Assembly: GCA_021234155.1 (NCBI GenBank)
Contig: JAJEKV010000065.1
Coordinates: forward strand, 5,102,807-5,166,806
Source: Isoetes taiwanensis
Taxonomy: Eukaryota > Streptophyta > Lycopodiopsida > Isoetales > Isoetaceae
DNA length: 64,000 nt
Direction: 5' to 3'
Positions 35,600-45,512 of this stretch are shown piece after piece (positions within the stretch are counted from its first letter, which is position 1; each line of letters opens with the position of its first letter). The position numbers were made by a program, and so were the translations under genes. A model generated the notes under the pieces. It made no database searches and was not told the DNA's origin. It was given only the letters and a program-made list of their open reading frames with translations.

Positions 35600-36184
35600 C
35601 AATGACCATGGTTTGACCGTGGAACAATAAATAAGACCTTACTCAATAAAGCCCATGGGTTGACCATGGAACAATTTGATATATAAAACTATGTTAGTGT
35701 CATTTGCATTAGATATCAAATAAACACATAAGATATAAAAGTCTTTAAAGAATGAGAGGTGTAGATCTAATAAGACAATCCAACGGTGGAGAGATGACAT
35801 CTCTTGGCTGCGTTGAAAAGGAGGAAGGAACGGTTTTTGGAGGATATAGAGAAGAGCGGAGAGGAAGCGATCTGGAGCAGACGTGTACTGTTTCTATGGC
35901 AATTATCATGATGTTCAGCACCGGTTATGAAGAGGGATTTGCAGCAGGAACGAAGACCTAAATACTTACAATCCTTCTTGAAAGGAAACATTCCATGGAA
36001 ACTCTGGATGTATCTTTAGCATCAATGGAGAGTTCTGATTTAGACTTCACTAAATTAATGGCTATGATGAATGAGTTCTCAACTAGTAATTCAATTGATG
36101 CTTAAGCCTTGGATATGTATGTGAAGTTTGATTACGTGTATGATGAATGTTAAGGAAGGTGACAATAGATAGATTCCTTTAACA
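35458..36184 (+). repeat. 3' LTR of gypsy B
   Basis: A 727-bp match to 19994-20735 ending TTTAACA, then target duplication CTGAT (36185-36189) and the resumed gypsy A frame. ATATATAAAACT at about 35679 is the TATA box. It carries small deletions against the 5' copy (for example near 36080). Confidence 0.93.
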
Positions 36185-36189
36185 CTGAT

Positions 36190-36790
36190 CCCATTCATAA
36201 ACTCACGGGTGACAAATCCTCTTGGGCTTGGAATCCCCAGGCGGAGGCAGCCTTCCAAAAGCTGAAGCTTTTGCTTACTCAGGCACCGGTACTTGTTCCC
36301 CTCAATGGGACAAGCCCTTTCATGTTCATGTGGATGTCTCGGCTTTTGCTATTGGTGTTGTTCTCTCTCAAGCATATGATGAGCACACGGAAAAACCCAT
36401 CCGCTACGCCAGCCGCAAACTCAATCATGCGAAGCGCAATTATTCTGCCACAGAGCGGGAAGCACTGGTCTTAGTTTTCTGTGTCCAATGCTTCCGTCAT
36501 TATCTGTTGGGGAGCCAGATCAAGTTCTTTGTCGATCATCAAGCTCTTCTCTATTTGATCAATAAAGCCACGCCCACGGGTCGCATTACTCGTTGGGTCC
36601 TGCTTCTGCAAGAGTTCGCTCCCTTCGAAATCATTCACAATGCAGGCAAATCTCATGTTGTGCCTGATTATCTCTCACGCATCCACACAGATGATCCGTC
36701 CTCTCTGAAGCCCTTCCGTCTGAGGATCCCACGCTCCCTCCAGAAAGACTTCACTCCCGCTGTCGTCAGTTCCTTTGTGAGGTCCGTGAC
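36190..36790 (+). pseudogene. RNase H of gypsy A
   Basis: WNPQAEAAFQKLKLLLTQAP, then (after a one-base shift near 36300) HVHVDVSAFAIGVVLSQAYD with the first catalytic Asp. IRYASRKLNHAKRNYSATER gives the Glu-containing region. FRHYLLGSQIKFFVDHQALL and HNAGKSHVVPDYLSRI follow. Apart from the early shift the frame 36222-36932 is open, so the domain is well preserved compared with the gag of the same element. Confidence 0.88.
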
Positions 36791-36796
36791 TATATC

Positions 36797-37950
36797 ATGG
36801 TTGCAGGCCAGCTTTGTAAACGCGGCAAAGACATGGTTCTGCATCGATGTGTTCTCCCTCATGAAGTGCCAGAAATCGTTCGCCAAGCTCATGATGGCCT
36901 GGGTGGTGGCCATTTCCGTGGTGATACCATGACATGCAAAATTCTTCTTGCAGGCTACTTTTGGCCCACGCTCTTCAAGGATGCCCACGCTCACGCCCGC
37001 ACGTGTGATGTCTGTCAGCGTGGGGGTCGGCCCACGGCCCGTGACGCTTTTGACTCCAGGTGCCACCCCGCTCCCCTTCAGCAAGTGGGGTATGGACTTT
37101 GTGGGGCCCATGCATCCAGGCACACCCATGCCCGCTATATTTTGGTTCTCACGGATTATGCCACGAAGTGGACGGAGGCCTGTGCACTTCCAGACAACAC
37201 TGCTGCCAGTACGGCAAAAGTCCTTTATACGCATGTCATCACGCGTTTTGATTGTCCCATGGAACTCGTTAGTGATTGAGGCGTTCATTTTGTCAATCAC
37301 ATCATCAAGGAGTTGACGGATTATTTACATATCCATTACATAAAAAGCACACCTTACTATCCTGAAGGGAATGGTTTGGCTGAAAACACAAATAAGACCC
37401 TCATTACTATTCTGAAGAAAATATGTGATGCTTCTCGCACGGATTGGCAAGACAAACTACCTACAGTTCTATGGGCTTACAACACGAGCTTTAAAATTGC
37501 TACTGGCCACACTCCTTTCAAGCTGGTTTATGGCCAAGAGGCTCTCACGCCTTTTGAGTATGTTCTTCTAGCTCTCCGTTTTCAACTGGCCACAGTGCAT
37601 AATCCACTTGCAGCACTTCAAGAACGAGTTTATCAACTAGAACAGTTAGATGAACTTCCCAGAGATGCTTATCTTCGTGTCCTTACTGGGCAACAATTGA
37701 GAAAATCATGGCATGACAAACATCTCAAAACAAAGACCTTTAGAGAGGGAGATTTGGTCCTACTTTATGACTCCAGATACAAAAATTTTTGGGCAAACTA
37801 AAATTTCGATGGCTTGGTCCTTATCAGATTCTTTAAGTTGTGCAACCAAGTGTTTTCAAACTTGCTGAGTTAGATGGCACACCATTACCTACTCTAGTTA
37901 ATAGCTTTCGCCTCAAACAGTTTCACACAGATGTCACGACAGTTCATGCA
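36797..37950 (+). pseudogene. integrase of gypsy A
   Basis: Zinc-binding H2C2: HDGLGGGHFRGDTMTCKIL, YFWPTLFKDA, CDVCQRGGR. First catalytic Asp: KWGMDFVGPM (readable in an alternate frame at about 37080-37110, so a shift exists). Then YILVLTDYATKWTEACALPD. The second Asp lies in MELVSD, followed by an in-frame TGA at about 37278. The Glu motif is TPYYPEGNGLAENTNK (about 37350-37395). LPTVLWAYNTSFKIATGHTP and EGDLVLLYDSRYKNF close it, with a weak tail to about 37950 and no chromodomain. A long antisense frame (36668-37300) is a shadow. Confidence 0.87.
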
Positions 37951-38101
37951 GACAACCAGGATGCTCATTCAGATTCTGAACACAGTGAGTAGAAGTATAT
38001 TTATATTATATATCGCGAGAAAACAAAATTTTTTTGCATTGCCCATACATTTTCGCTACGGGCTGAGCCCTATATACAAAATCCTACATTAAAAGGGATC
38101 C

Positions 38102-38344
38102 CTATTCCAGGTTTGGAGCAGAGATTACACGGAGGATGTGGTGGAGGCACTGCTCGTGATCCCAGTGCAGGTGAATGACCACCTCCATGGGGTTGGTCAG
38201 AGGATCAGGGAGGTTAGCCATTTCGGCACACCATCCGTCCATGGAAATGCCGCGGTTCCGCAGCTTCCAGAGGTCCAGAGCGTTCATCTTCGTAGTAATC
38301 CACTCGTTGCAGTTCCGGGGCATAGTGCACTCACTGTCCATCAT
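38102..38344 (-). CDS. small unrecognised ORF with upstream TATA box
   Basis: A minus-strand frame of 80 codons from the in-frame ATG at 38344 (MMDSECTMPRNCNEWITTKM) to NLE at about 38105, with protein-like composition (W- and M-rich, HLHWDHEQCLHHI). CTATATAAAGC lies about 40 bp upstream of the ATG on the same strand, leaving room for only a very short leader. It sits just beyond the end of gypsy A and could be an antisense gene of that element or a decayed gene. No family recognised. Confidence 0.3.
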   Translation of the reverse strand: MMDSECTMPRNCNEWITTKMNALDLWKLRNRGISMDGWCAEMANLPDPLTNPMEVVIHLHWDHEQCLHHILRVISAPNLE

Positions 38345-38359
38345 CGCCAACTGGTGTTT

Positions 38360-38860
38360 TCTATTCGCCCACTGCTCGCTTTATATAGCCATGCCGCCTA
38401 AAGGCCAGCCGACGTGGACCAATCACTTTTTAGCTAACGTGTTTGCATGCAATACACCTTCTAATTCAAGATTCTCTTATCCAGCTGCAAATCTAGTCAT
38501 GGTACAATCTGCCACCCATTTTTATGATGTTCGAATCTTGAGATGCCTGTCTTAATTACTATCCCTTCATATTACGCCCGTCTGCCATTATTACTCGTAC
38601 CTTCTCCAAGCTGTCCCATCCTATCGTTCATCCTCGTTCATCTCCACCGTTCCTTTGCCTTTCTGTTGCCGTTTGGAGACTTAGCCAAAATTTTGCCTCC
38701 CAATCGCCTCTTTCAGATCTGCTGCCATCTGGCACCATCAATAGCTCAGTTTCCACTCCTCAAAATATCTTTTCTAAATAGCCGCGCGCCCTAAACCTTT
38801 TCGCATCTCTTTCGTCCTCCGTCTTCTGCTCTCCGAACTCCGCTTTCCTTTCTTTGATCA
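38360..38860. other. C/T-rich non-coding tract
   Basis: Pyrimidine-rich on the plus strand (many CTTC, CCTC and TCTC words, about 38560-38860), with weak open frames only. It resembles a plant promoter or 5' leader in composition. No gene start could be tied to it with confidence. Confidence 0.35.
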
Positions 38861-39123
38861 TCGCCGTGGCTGCTTCTCCTAAGTTTCCTACTCTTCAAGT
38901 TACTGTCCCCAGGGATCCGACTCTTTTTGAATCGGTAGTTTTCTCCACTCCTACTCTTCGAGATCCCTTAGAAGGTGCAAGACGAGAAGTCGCAGAACGC
39001 ACCGGATTATATCCCTGCAAGAAATTGAGGCACAATTTTAAACTAGCATGTAATGCAGCCAAAAGATCTTTCGAGTGGCCATATGCCATGGATACAAAAG
39101 AGTATAACAACAGTTCAATTTAA
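38854..39123 (+). other. unrecognised 89-codon open frame
   Basis: A frame reading FPTLQVTVPRDPTLFESVVF, TPTLRDPLEGARREVAERTG, then CNAAKRSFEWPYAMDTKEYN. It has protein-like composition and follows the C/T-rich tract, so it may be a first exon or gene fragment. No family recognised. From 39124 to 39550 nothing is recognised. Confidence 0.25.
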
Positions 39124-39550
39124 GACTTAATGTTAGAGGCATGCATAATTCACACAATAGAAGAAGAACTCTTTCCCCAAGATCCATTTCCCAGCAAGAT
39201 CCATTAACGTTTTAGGATGGATGCTAATGACGTTTTAGGCTACGGACAATGCTTTAATCTTGCTGCAAGGGTTTCAGTTACTTGCAAAAGAGCTTTCTTG
39301 AGCACCTATCCGATTGAGCATTATTTGATGGCCTGATCCATCAACTGAGTATGCCGGTTAGACGGTATGAACATTGGCGACGAGGATTGCACAACAACAG
39401 GGCTGACCAAAAAAATGGGTTTGGAGCAGTTTTTAGAATATTTCTAGTATATACGGGCATACACACAAGCCACGGTTTGCCCAAGAGGGACAACCCAAAA
39501 ATCATATTAATGCAAGGAAGAATCTGTTTACTCAATAATCGACTATTAAT

Positions 39551-39560
39551 TTAGGGTTTA
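39551..39560 (-). promoter_or_regulatory. telo-box upstream of the mitochondrial-protein gene
   Basis: TTAGGGTTTA (AAACCCTAA on the minus strand) is the telo-box found in promoters of many plant ribosomal-protein and translation genes. It lies about 245 bp upstream of the ATG at 39805, which suits a gene for the mitochondrial translation apparatus. Confidence 0.45.
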
Positions 39561-39804
39561 CATGGACGAACAGATTGGGCGCTGCTGAAAGCGGTTGTTC
39601 AGCTGCTGAACCTAAACATTTCAGCCCTCGCAAGATCTATTATGCAAAACTGAGGCAACGCTGATATTTTGCCTCAGTGCTGATTCTGCTGGAAGTAAGA
39701 GACGGCCTATTTCTACACCATGAATTTGTGCTATGTCATGACTGATGTGCTAAGCCTGGGCCTGTTCTTTTAGGACATAGTTCATAAGTCAGCTTCCTCT
39801 AAAC

Positions 39805-41611
39805 ATGATGCTCCGGCGAATTGGGTTGGGACGCTTGGCAATGCAGACTTCGCCGAGTTGTTCTTTAAATGCATTTCAGTGCCTCAGTCCACATCTCTTC
39901 TTTTCCACCCAACAAAATACTCAGGAAGAAGTAGAAGCACCAGAGCTCGAAGAAGACGAGACGAAAAAGCGTCGTGCTGGAGATTCCAAAGATGCTGGTG
40001 GTACTCGCAAGAGTAAATGGAAGGACGTGCCTCGTCTGAGTGATGAAGAGATCTATTTGACAAGAACACATTATTTGTTAGCTGGAGCAAAGCCTGATTA
40101 TACTGCAGCAATTTTGTCAAATGCATCCAAAGAGAAAATCTATAAGTTGCACAAGCAGGATCCGCAGGTTTATACTGTAGATAAACTGGCAGCTGACTTT
40201 AGAATCAGGAAACAGAGAGTACATGCAATTTTGTGGCTTAAGGAGGATGAAAAGGAAGAGGAGGCAAGACGTGGGAAGCCATTGAGCGATGAACTGGAGG
40301 TCATAATGGAAAACTTTTTTGGGTAAGAGAACTTGCACTGTCTTTCATATCAGAGATACTGTTTATGTTTGTAAGAAAATGTAAATTGATTATCTCTCCT
40401 GTTTTATTAAAATTGGGAATGAAGCTTGCGTCAGAGGGAAATGTTTCAATAAGATGGTTGGACACCCCTGGTAGAGTATGGATGTGTAAAACGTTGAGCA
40501 AATATCACACTTTTCTAAACATCATCTGCAAACTTGAAATAGATGCTTTTAGGAGTATTTATCGATCTTTTACAGTGTATCAATGTTTTCATGCCATGAA
40601 ATTCTTTATTCAACTTGCTATCAGCAATGTTTTGACATGTTGGCCACTGATTAGCATACGATATTTGCTTTCTTAATCTTATTACAATATTTGCTAAATC
40701 ATATTCCTGTGATTGTCCAAGCAGAAAGGTTGACATTGCTCAAGGGGAGAGGCATTGGTCTCCACATTATAAGCATTTGAAGCCTGGTGGGCCCACCTTG
40801 GAAGAAGTATCAGCTAAGGAAGAGGAATACCTCGTTAAAGAGTTCGAAGAACGAATGAAGTTTAACAAAATGAAGGTAAAGTGCATTATGTTTGTCAGCT
40901 GTTTATGTTGTCAGGATCAGAGAAGGTGCTGGCATTGACAATGAGTATGCTTCTGGAAAGCTAATTAGACAGCATTGTCCCCAGCTTCTGGCTTTCATCA
41001 TGCAATCTTTATTGCTTTTGTGATTGTCAATGTAGTATGCTGTGCATAAATTGAAGCATTTCCATCGTCAGTTTCATCTTCCATCATCCTTAAAGAGTTC
41101 GAAGAACGAATGAAGTTTAACAAAATGAAGGTAAGGTGCATTATGTTTCTCAGCTGTTTATGTTGTCAGGATCAGAGAATGTGCTGGCATTGACAATGAG
41201 TATGCTTCTGGAAAGCTACTTAGACAGCATTGTCCCCAGCTTCTGGCTTTCATCATGCAATCTTTATTGCTTTTGTGATTGTCAATGTAGTATGCTGTGC
41301 ATAAATTGAAGCATTTCCATCATCAGTTTCATCTTCCCTTTTTTTTAAACCCTCCTCAAAGATCTGAATGTTTATATGTGTACTTTCAGATGGCTGGATT
41401 AATAAAGATTAAGAAGACGGATCGCAGGAGACCTTCAGAAGGATGGAGTTACTGTGTGGAGGAGCTTGGGCCAGAAGGAAAACGAGGAAAAGGTGGCGCC
41501 CGTCGTTTTGTTGTTGAAGGAAATGGTACAAAGCGTGCCCTTAATGACTTTGAAAAGGTATTTTTGAAGAGAGAACAAAGGCGACCAAGAAGAAGGCTTG
41601 CACCTAGATGA
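39805..41611 (+). CDS. nuclear gene for a mitochondrially targeted protein (possible Bot1p/mS45-like mitoribosomal factor), three exons
   Basis: Exons 39805-40322, 40725-40875 and 41390-41611 join in frame through GT..AG introns (GGGTAAGA/CCAAGCAG and AAGGTAAAG/TTTCAG), giving about 296 residues. The N-terminus is an Arg/Ser-rich mitochondrial presequence (MMLRRIGLGRLAMQTSPSCS ... LFFST) followed by an acidic-basic linker. Residues about 122-150 (YTVDKLAADFRIRKQRVHAI) look like the helix-turn-helix-like segment of Bot1p/mS45 (PF12298) mitoribosomal proteins; this assignment is from memory of the family and tentative. The C-terminal exon is basic (KIKKTDRRRPSEGWSYCVEE; KREQRRPRRRLAPR), as in ribosome-binding proteins. 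No stops or shifts are seen, so it is probably functional. It is the only convincing host gene here. Confidence 0.72.
40835..41335 (+). repeat. tandem duplication covering exon-2 end and intron 2
   Basis: 40835 to about 41084 is repeated at 41090 to about 41335, offset 255 bp, with only a few differences. Each copy holds the last codons of exon 2 (KEFEERMKFNKMK) plus its splice donor and intron sequence. The second donor reads GTAAGG against GTAAAG in the first. The second copy lacks an obvious AG acceptor just before it, so it is probably an intronic decoy and not an extra exon. Confidence 0.9.
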
Positions 41612-42250
41612 ATGATGATTAGCAAAATAAAAAGTTACTGCCCTTATCTCGCAGGAATTTTGAGGGCACAACTTATGGTCACGTTGTTTGATAATATGTG
41701 AAACCTCGGATTGTGATCTGGCAGCTTGAGAGGATATATCGATTAGAATGGGATAAAGTCATCAAATCTATGAACAGATACTGCTTAACTGGAACTGCCA
41801 TCATTCCTCAAATGCTGATCAGTAATGCTTTTGTTAAATGTCTATTTCTTCTGTGCAGATTTCTGGCACTGTTTCTTGGAGATGGTTGATTAAACTTGTT
41901 GTGCTTACATATCATTCTATGCAAGTTCATTTCGAGGAGCCGGCAATTGATCAGATTTACTCCTTAATACATTCTTTATTTTTGTTGCTCGAATGCTCTG
42001 TCGTCCTTTCTACATTCGTTGAAATGTGAACGGTATTATGGGTTTCACCATATCAATTTTCGCCCCTGCGATTCTGTTACACCCAGTAAGTAAATTGACG
42101 TTATAATAGCCGAGCAAGGTTGTTTACCCTTTAACCATCAGGCAATAACTGTCTATCTCCTGGAGCTGAAATAGCCAAGCAGGGCCGGCAGGTCCTTTGG
42201 CGATTTTAGATCCCAACCGTTGGATCAAGATCAGTGATTAGGCACAATGT
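41612..42250 (+). other. 3' flank of the mitochondrial-protein gene
   Basis: AAAATAAAAAG about 15 bp after the stop could serve as a polyadenylation signal. A CTTCTGTGCAG acceptor-like site near 41852 may belong to an intron in the 3' UTR. No further coding was recognised. Two similar blocks (about 42135 and 42705, TTAACCA..CAGGCAA.AACT) show local duplication. Confidence 0.35.
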
Positions 42251-42272
42251 GCTGTCACAGCGCCTTTTTATC

Positions 42273-42522
42273 ATGATAAATCGGCAACAAGAATGATAAA
42301 CGGGCAGCAACGATGATAAACCGCCACAGAGGCACTGACCGAAGGGATCTGTCCTTCCAATCGGCCTTCCGTACTCCCTACTTTGTGCAAGAGATTCTCC
42401 TGCAAGGGATTCTCCTTCCAATCGGCCTTCCCTACTCCCTACTTTGTGTGGCTTGTGGAAGAACAGCTCTGTTTCGTGGATTGATTGTGGAAGAACAACT
42501 TTGTTTCGTGGATTGATTGCTT
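42273..42522. repeat. cluster of short tandem duplications
   Basis: Three 20-bp units ATGATAAAyyGGCArCAAsr lie at 42273-42332. TCCTTCCAATCGGCCTTCC..TACTCCCTACTTTGTG occurs at about 42352 and 42412. TGGAAGAACA.CTyTGTTTCGTGGATTGATTG occurs twice at about 42457-42520. These are local replication-slippage style duplications without a recognised gene. Confidence 0.75.
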
Positions 42523-42594
42523 GTGCCCTGCAAGATCTTGCTGCTGCAACGAATCAAAGGATTGAATCAGAGACAAAATTGCCTCGGACCTCCC

Positions 42595-42711
42595 GGTTAA
42601 AGGGGTCAAACCCCCGGCTCGCCCATTATGCCAAATAAATGGGCTCGCCTGACAGGCTCGCCCATTTATTAGGCGTAATGGCTCTCTTGGGGGTTTAACC
42701 CCTTCTTAACC
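42595..42711. repeat. 117-bp foldback (near-perfect hairpin)
   Basis: The left arm (GGTTAAAGGGGTCAAACCCC, then CCATTATGCC.AATAAATGGGC) is complementary to the right arm (GCCCATTTATTAGGCGTAATGG, then GGGGGTTTAACCCC and CTTAACC) with few mismatches. The centre GCCTGACAGGC also pairs, so the hairpin is almost continuous. A weaker match extends outward (TTGCCT at about 42579 against AGGCAA at 42715). It could be a MITE-like foldback or a small-RNA hairpin. No target duplication was recognised. Confidence 0.75.
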
Positions 42712-43233
42712 AGCAGGCAACAACTTGATGCCACATGTTAAAATTACCTCCTGGTTCTTAAGATAAGCAGGTGGACAACAATTGGCGATGGCTAATAAAC
42801 AGGATGTAGTGGACAGGGGGTTAAGAGGAAATTATAGCAAATAACCCTTGAGGGCTCGTGATCTATAAGAGGGGAGACTTGACCTCCTTAGCAATTCATA
42901 TGCCTCCATGGTCATCAATTCTCTATAAAATTTGAATCAAATAAACCATTTAGGCAGAATACAATAAAAAGTTTAAAATAGACTCCCAGACCTAATTTGG
43001 TTTATATTACCTCAGTCCAATTCCAATCATGTTCAGTATGTGAGTGTTATGTCTATTTCTGACCACATGGATAAAACGCCAATGAATAGATTTGATTCAA
43101 GAAATTATTAATAATCCTGAGTGAGTTATCAAGGTTAACCTTTGACGCGATGTGTTTATGATCAAATAGTAAGAAATGGCTTGTTGCCCACATTGGGCAA
43201 CATACTGACATTTGTTTCTATTTGAGTTCTTAG
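42712..43233. other. no recognisable gene
   Basis: AT-leaning sequence with no supported coding region. It may be intron or intergenic sequence before the putative exon at 43234. Confidence 0.3.
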
Positions 43234-43485
43234 ATTTTGGAAATTGAAGACCTTGATAGAGACATTGATGTTGAAGTTAAATTTGGGATTGGGAACTTAT
43301 TTTGCAAGTCAAACTATGCACTAGAAGACTCTGAGTTATTTGAAGATGTCTATTTGAAGTTTGGAAGACGAGATATTGAAGTTTGGAAAACCCCTTGTTA
43401 TGGTACCTCAAGTTCTAGCATCATTTTGCCATTTTATTTGCATCCCCTATTCACCATTGAACTTGTCCCTTGCTACATACCATAA
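43234..43485 (+). other. putative exon fragment, unrecognised
   Basis: A GTTCTTAG acceptor-like site precedes an open frame reading ILEIEDLDRDIDVEVKFGIG, then NYALEDSELFEDVYLKFGRR. The acidic, regular composition looks like real protein, but I cannot name it and found no partner exon. The frame degrades after about 43420. Confidence 0.3.
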
Positions 43486-43620
43486 CCCTTTAGTCATTAT
43501 TTCCGCTCCTACACTCATACCTTATTTTTAATTCCATGACCCCCATTTTCCCATAAATCCCATGCCTTGAATATTTTTTGCCTAAGCCATTTTTTTATTT
43601 TTCAATACATAGCCCTTGGA

Positions 43621-43731
43621 CCATTCAATCTCACCATTTTGGCCCCATATCCCATTACCTTGGCAAATGCTTCCGGCCATTCAATCTCACCATTTTGGCC
43701 CATATCCCATTACCTTGGCAAATGCTTCCGG
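43621..43731. repeat. 56-bp tandem duplication
   Basis: CCATTCAATCTCACCATTTT... is present at 43621-43676 and again at 43677-43731, differing by one C in a C-run. The overlapping frames (43567-43888) are repeat products. From 43732 to 44340 no gene is recognised, apart from GC-rich sequence (43755-43860) of unknown origin. Confidence 0.92.
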
Positions 43732-44340
43732 TTGTTCCTCTGTTTTGCTCTCTAGGCGACGCCGCCTAGCGCCAACGCTGCTTCCGGCCAGCTCATGTGA
43801 CCCAGCTAGGGGTTGGGCGGTTCCGGCAGGCCCAAGGCCTGGTGATGGTGGGCGCATATCATGGACGTTTCTAGCGTCCCAGAAGTAGCTTCTGTGGCCA
43901 GGTCCTAGCATCAAACATCATAGGAAATAAGAAATTAGAAATTACAGATTGGTAGTTAAATAAGTACAGCAGAGTTCCAGATTGAACGGATGGCTTCTGA
44001 TCCAATCCGCCATGCCCTAAGCCTGTAGCAACGAGCTTACCTGATTCTAATTCTGTGGCAAGCATCATCAGCCCGGGTGCCTTCATCTCCAGTCCGATCA
44101 CCAGCTCTATTTATACCCAGCATCCGTCAGGCAGATTCCCTTCGGAGTTGCTTCTGTCATACCAAACAGTTCTGTCCAGGCCACACCATATCCAGTACGT
44201 TGTTTTGTTCTACTTATTGGCCTTGTTTTGCTCTTGTTTTTACCCTTGCACATTAGGTTGGACTTTGTCCCTCTCTTGCTCTGCTTTCATCTCTTCTAGC
44301 CCAGCTCTGCGAATCTGTCTGTCCCAATCAAGATTCCAGA

Positions 44341-45342
44341 TGACCAGGAAAGCTAAGGCTATGGCAAGAAAGCCCAGCACGGCTGAGGCCTGTCCGCCAC
44401 CCCCAGCAGTCCAGCCAAGCCCAATGCCTGTCAGGACCTCTCCTGCAGATGCAGTCCCACAGACCTCTCTTCCAGCGGATACAACTCCAGGGACTTCAGG
44501 CATGCCTCAATCTGCCCTGCTTACATTTCATTCCAGGCTCCAGCAGATTTGGCCCGCCATCATAGATACAGAAACATCTGTGGAAATGCCCAGAGATAGT
44601 TGGATACAAGTTCTAGCAATCATGAAGGAATTGATGGAAGAGTATGTCCGCCTTAGTGGTTCACTCACAACATCAAACACGCCCGTACACACACCGCGAG
44701 CAGATGCCATAGTATAAACTGAGGCCATAGTTGAGGATATCCCAATGCAGGAGGCGGCCAAAGAGGCCATAGTTGAGGATATCCCAATGCAAGAGGCGAC
44801 CAAAGAGCATGTGCAGGAGCCAGTAGTGGCAGCTTCAAATAGCACACAGGCTTTAGATGGTGCAGGTAGCTCCGGCAGCTTCAGATAGCACACAGGCTTC
44901 AGATGGCGCATGTAGTTCGGGTTCGGAACTGCCCCGGCAGGATCGGCATTTGAACTTGCGCCTCGTTGGGGTCCAGGAGATACCGTCTGGTTCAGATACC
45001 GAGGTAGCTGCATACTTCTTTACAGACATTATGCATATTCGCAGCCCAGGAACTTTTACTGCCCAAAGAGTGGGTGCCCACCGGCCTGACAGGCCACGCC
45101 ATCTTCTGGTATTTTTTTCAGCATCCCGGGATAGGTTGTATGTCTTACAGCATGGGAGCCACTTGAAGGGCACTCTCTTTTCGGTGCAAGAGGACCTCTC
45201 CGCAGTTCAGTTAACTCGACGGCGTGACGAGCTATGCAAGGTTCGAGAGGCGAGGCTCCAGCGAAAATGGGCAGTTTATCGTGGAGGCTCAGCACTTATT
45301 TTCAATCAGTGGCCTTCCGATCCCTGGTTGGGGTACTCTTAG
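44341..45342 (+). pseudogene. LINE ORF1-like RNA-binding protein
   Basis: From ATG 44341 (MTRKAKAMARKPSTAEACPP) the Pro/Ser-rich N-terminal part reads to TAA at 44715. It continues in frame through two 14-residue repeats and then shifts. The C-terminal part (44857-45342) resembles the RRM plus C-terminal domain of L1-type ORF1: LNLRLVGVQEIPSGSDTEVA, FTAQRVGAHRPDRPRHLLVF, SRDRLYVLQHGSHLKGTLFS, VQEDLSAVQLTRRRDELCKV, then LQRKWAVYRGGSALIF. Such proteins bind LINE RNA in the ribonucleoprotein particle. The TAA and the shift probably inactivate it. Confidence 0.62.
44721..44920 (+). repeat. two tandem duplications inside ORF1
   Basis: A 42-bp unit (EAIVEDIPMQEA-K) is present at 44721-44762 and 44763-44804 and keeps the frame. 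A second 46-bp unit (GCAGCTTCArATAGCACACA...) at 44829-44874 and 44875-44920 is not a multiple of three, and its duplication accounts for the frameshift between the two halves of ORF1. Confidence 0.9.
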
Positions 45343-45512
45343 TTGCCTACCCACATCTTGGTTTTGTTATAGTTGGTTTTGTTATAGTTGCTATGTTCTG
45401 TAAGGGGTTTAGTCCCCATGTCTTCTTTTCTAGTTTGGGCTTACGCCCTTTGTACAGTTCCGTCCCATAAGCTCGGAGAGCTTCCAGTGGACGTTATCTT
45501 TATCTTTAAAAA

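Larger units (their letters stand above)
19994..36184 (+). mobile_element. gypsy element B (complete structure, interrupted by copia)
   Basis: A Ty3/gypsy element with two LTRs, PBS, gag, protease, RT, RNase H, integrase, an extra 3' coding region and a PPT, inserted in gypsy A with TSD CTGAT. Removing the copia insert (24893-31433) leaves roughly 9.65 kb. No chromodomain was seen after the integrase, which argues against a chromovirus and for a Tat/Athila-like or other non-chromovirus lineage (inference). The LTR copies differ by scattered substitutions and small indels, and the coding regions carry stops and frameshifts, so this copy is inactive. Confidence 0.92.
36185..37995 (+). mobile_element. 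gypsy element A, right part (RNase H and integrase)
   Basis: Continuation of element A beyond gypsy B. The RT-to-RNase H connection picks up with IHKLTGD immediately after the target duplication. It ends with an integrase tail near 37990. No 3' LTR or PPT was recognised downstream, so element A lacks both LTRs in this window. Confidence 0.88.

Noticed and set aside
36668-37300. 210-codon antisense frame opposite gypsy A integrase
   Set aside because: The plus strand gives clear integrase motifs here. The antisense frame has no family motif and arises from codon bias.
37995-39123. 3' LTR of gypsy A
   Set aside because: No sequence here repeats upstream of its gag (15770-15990), and no PPT is present.
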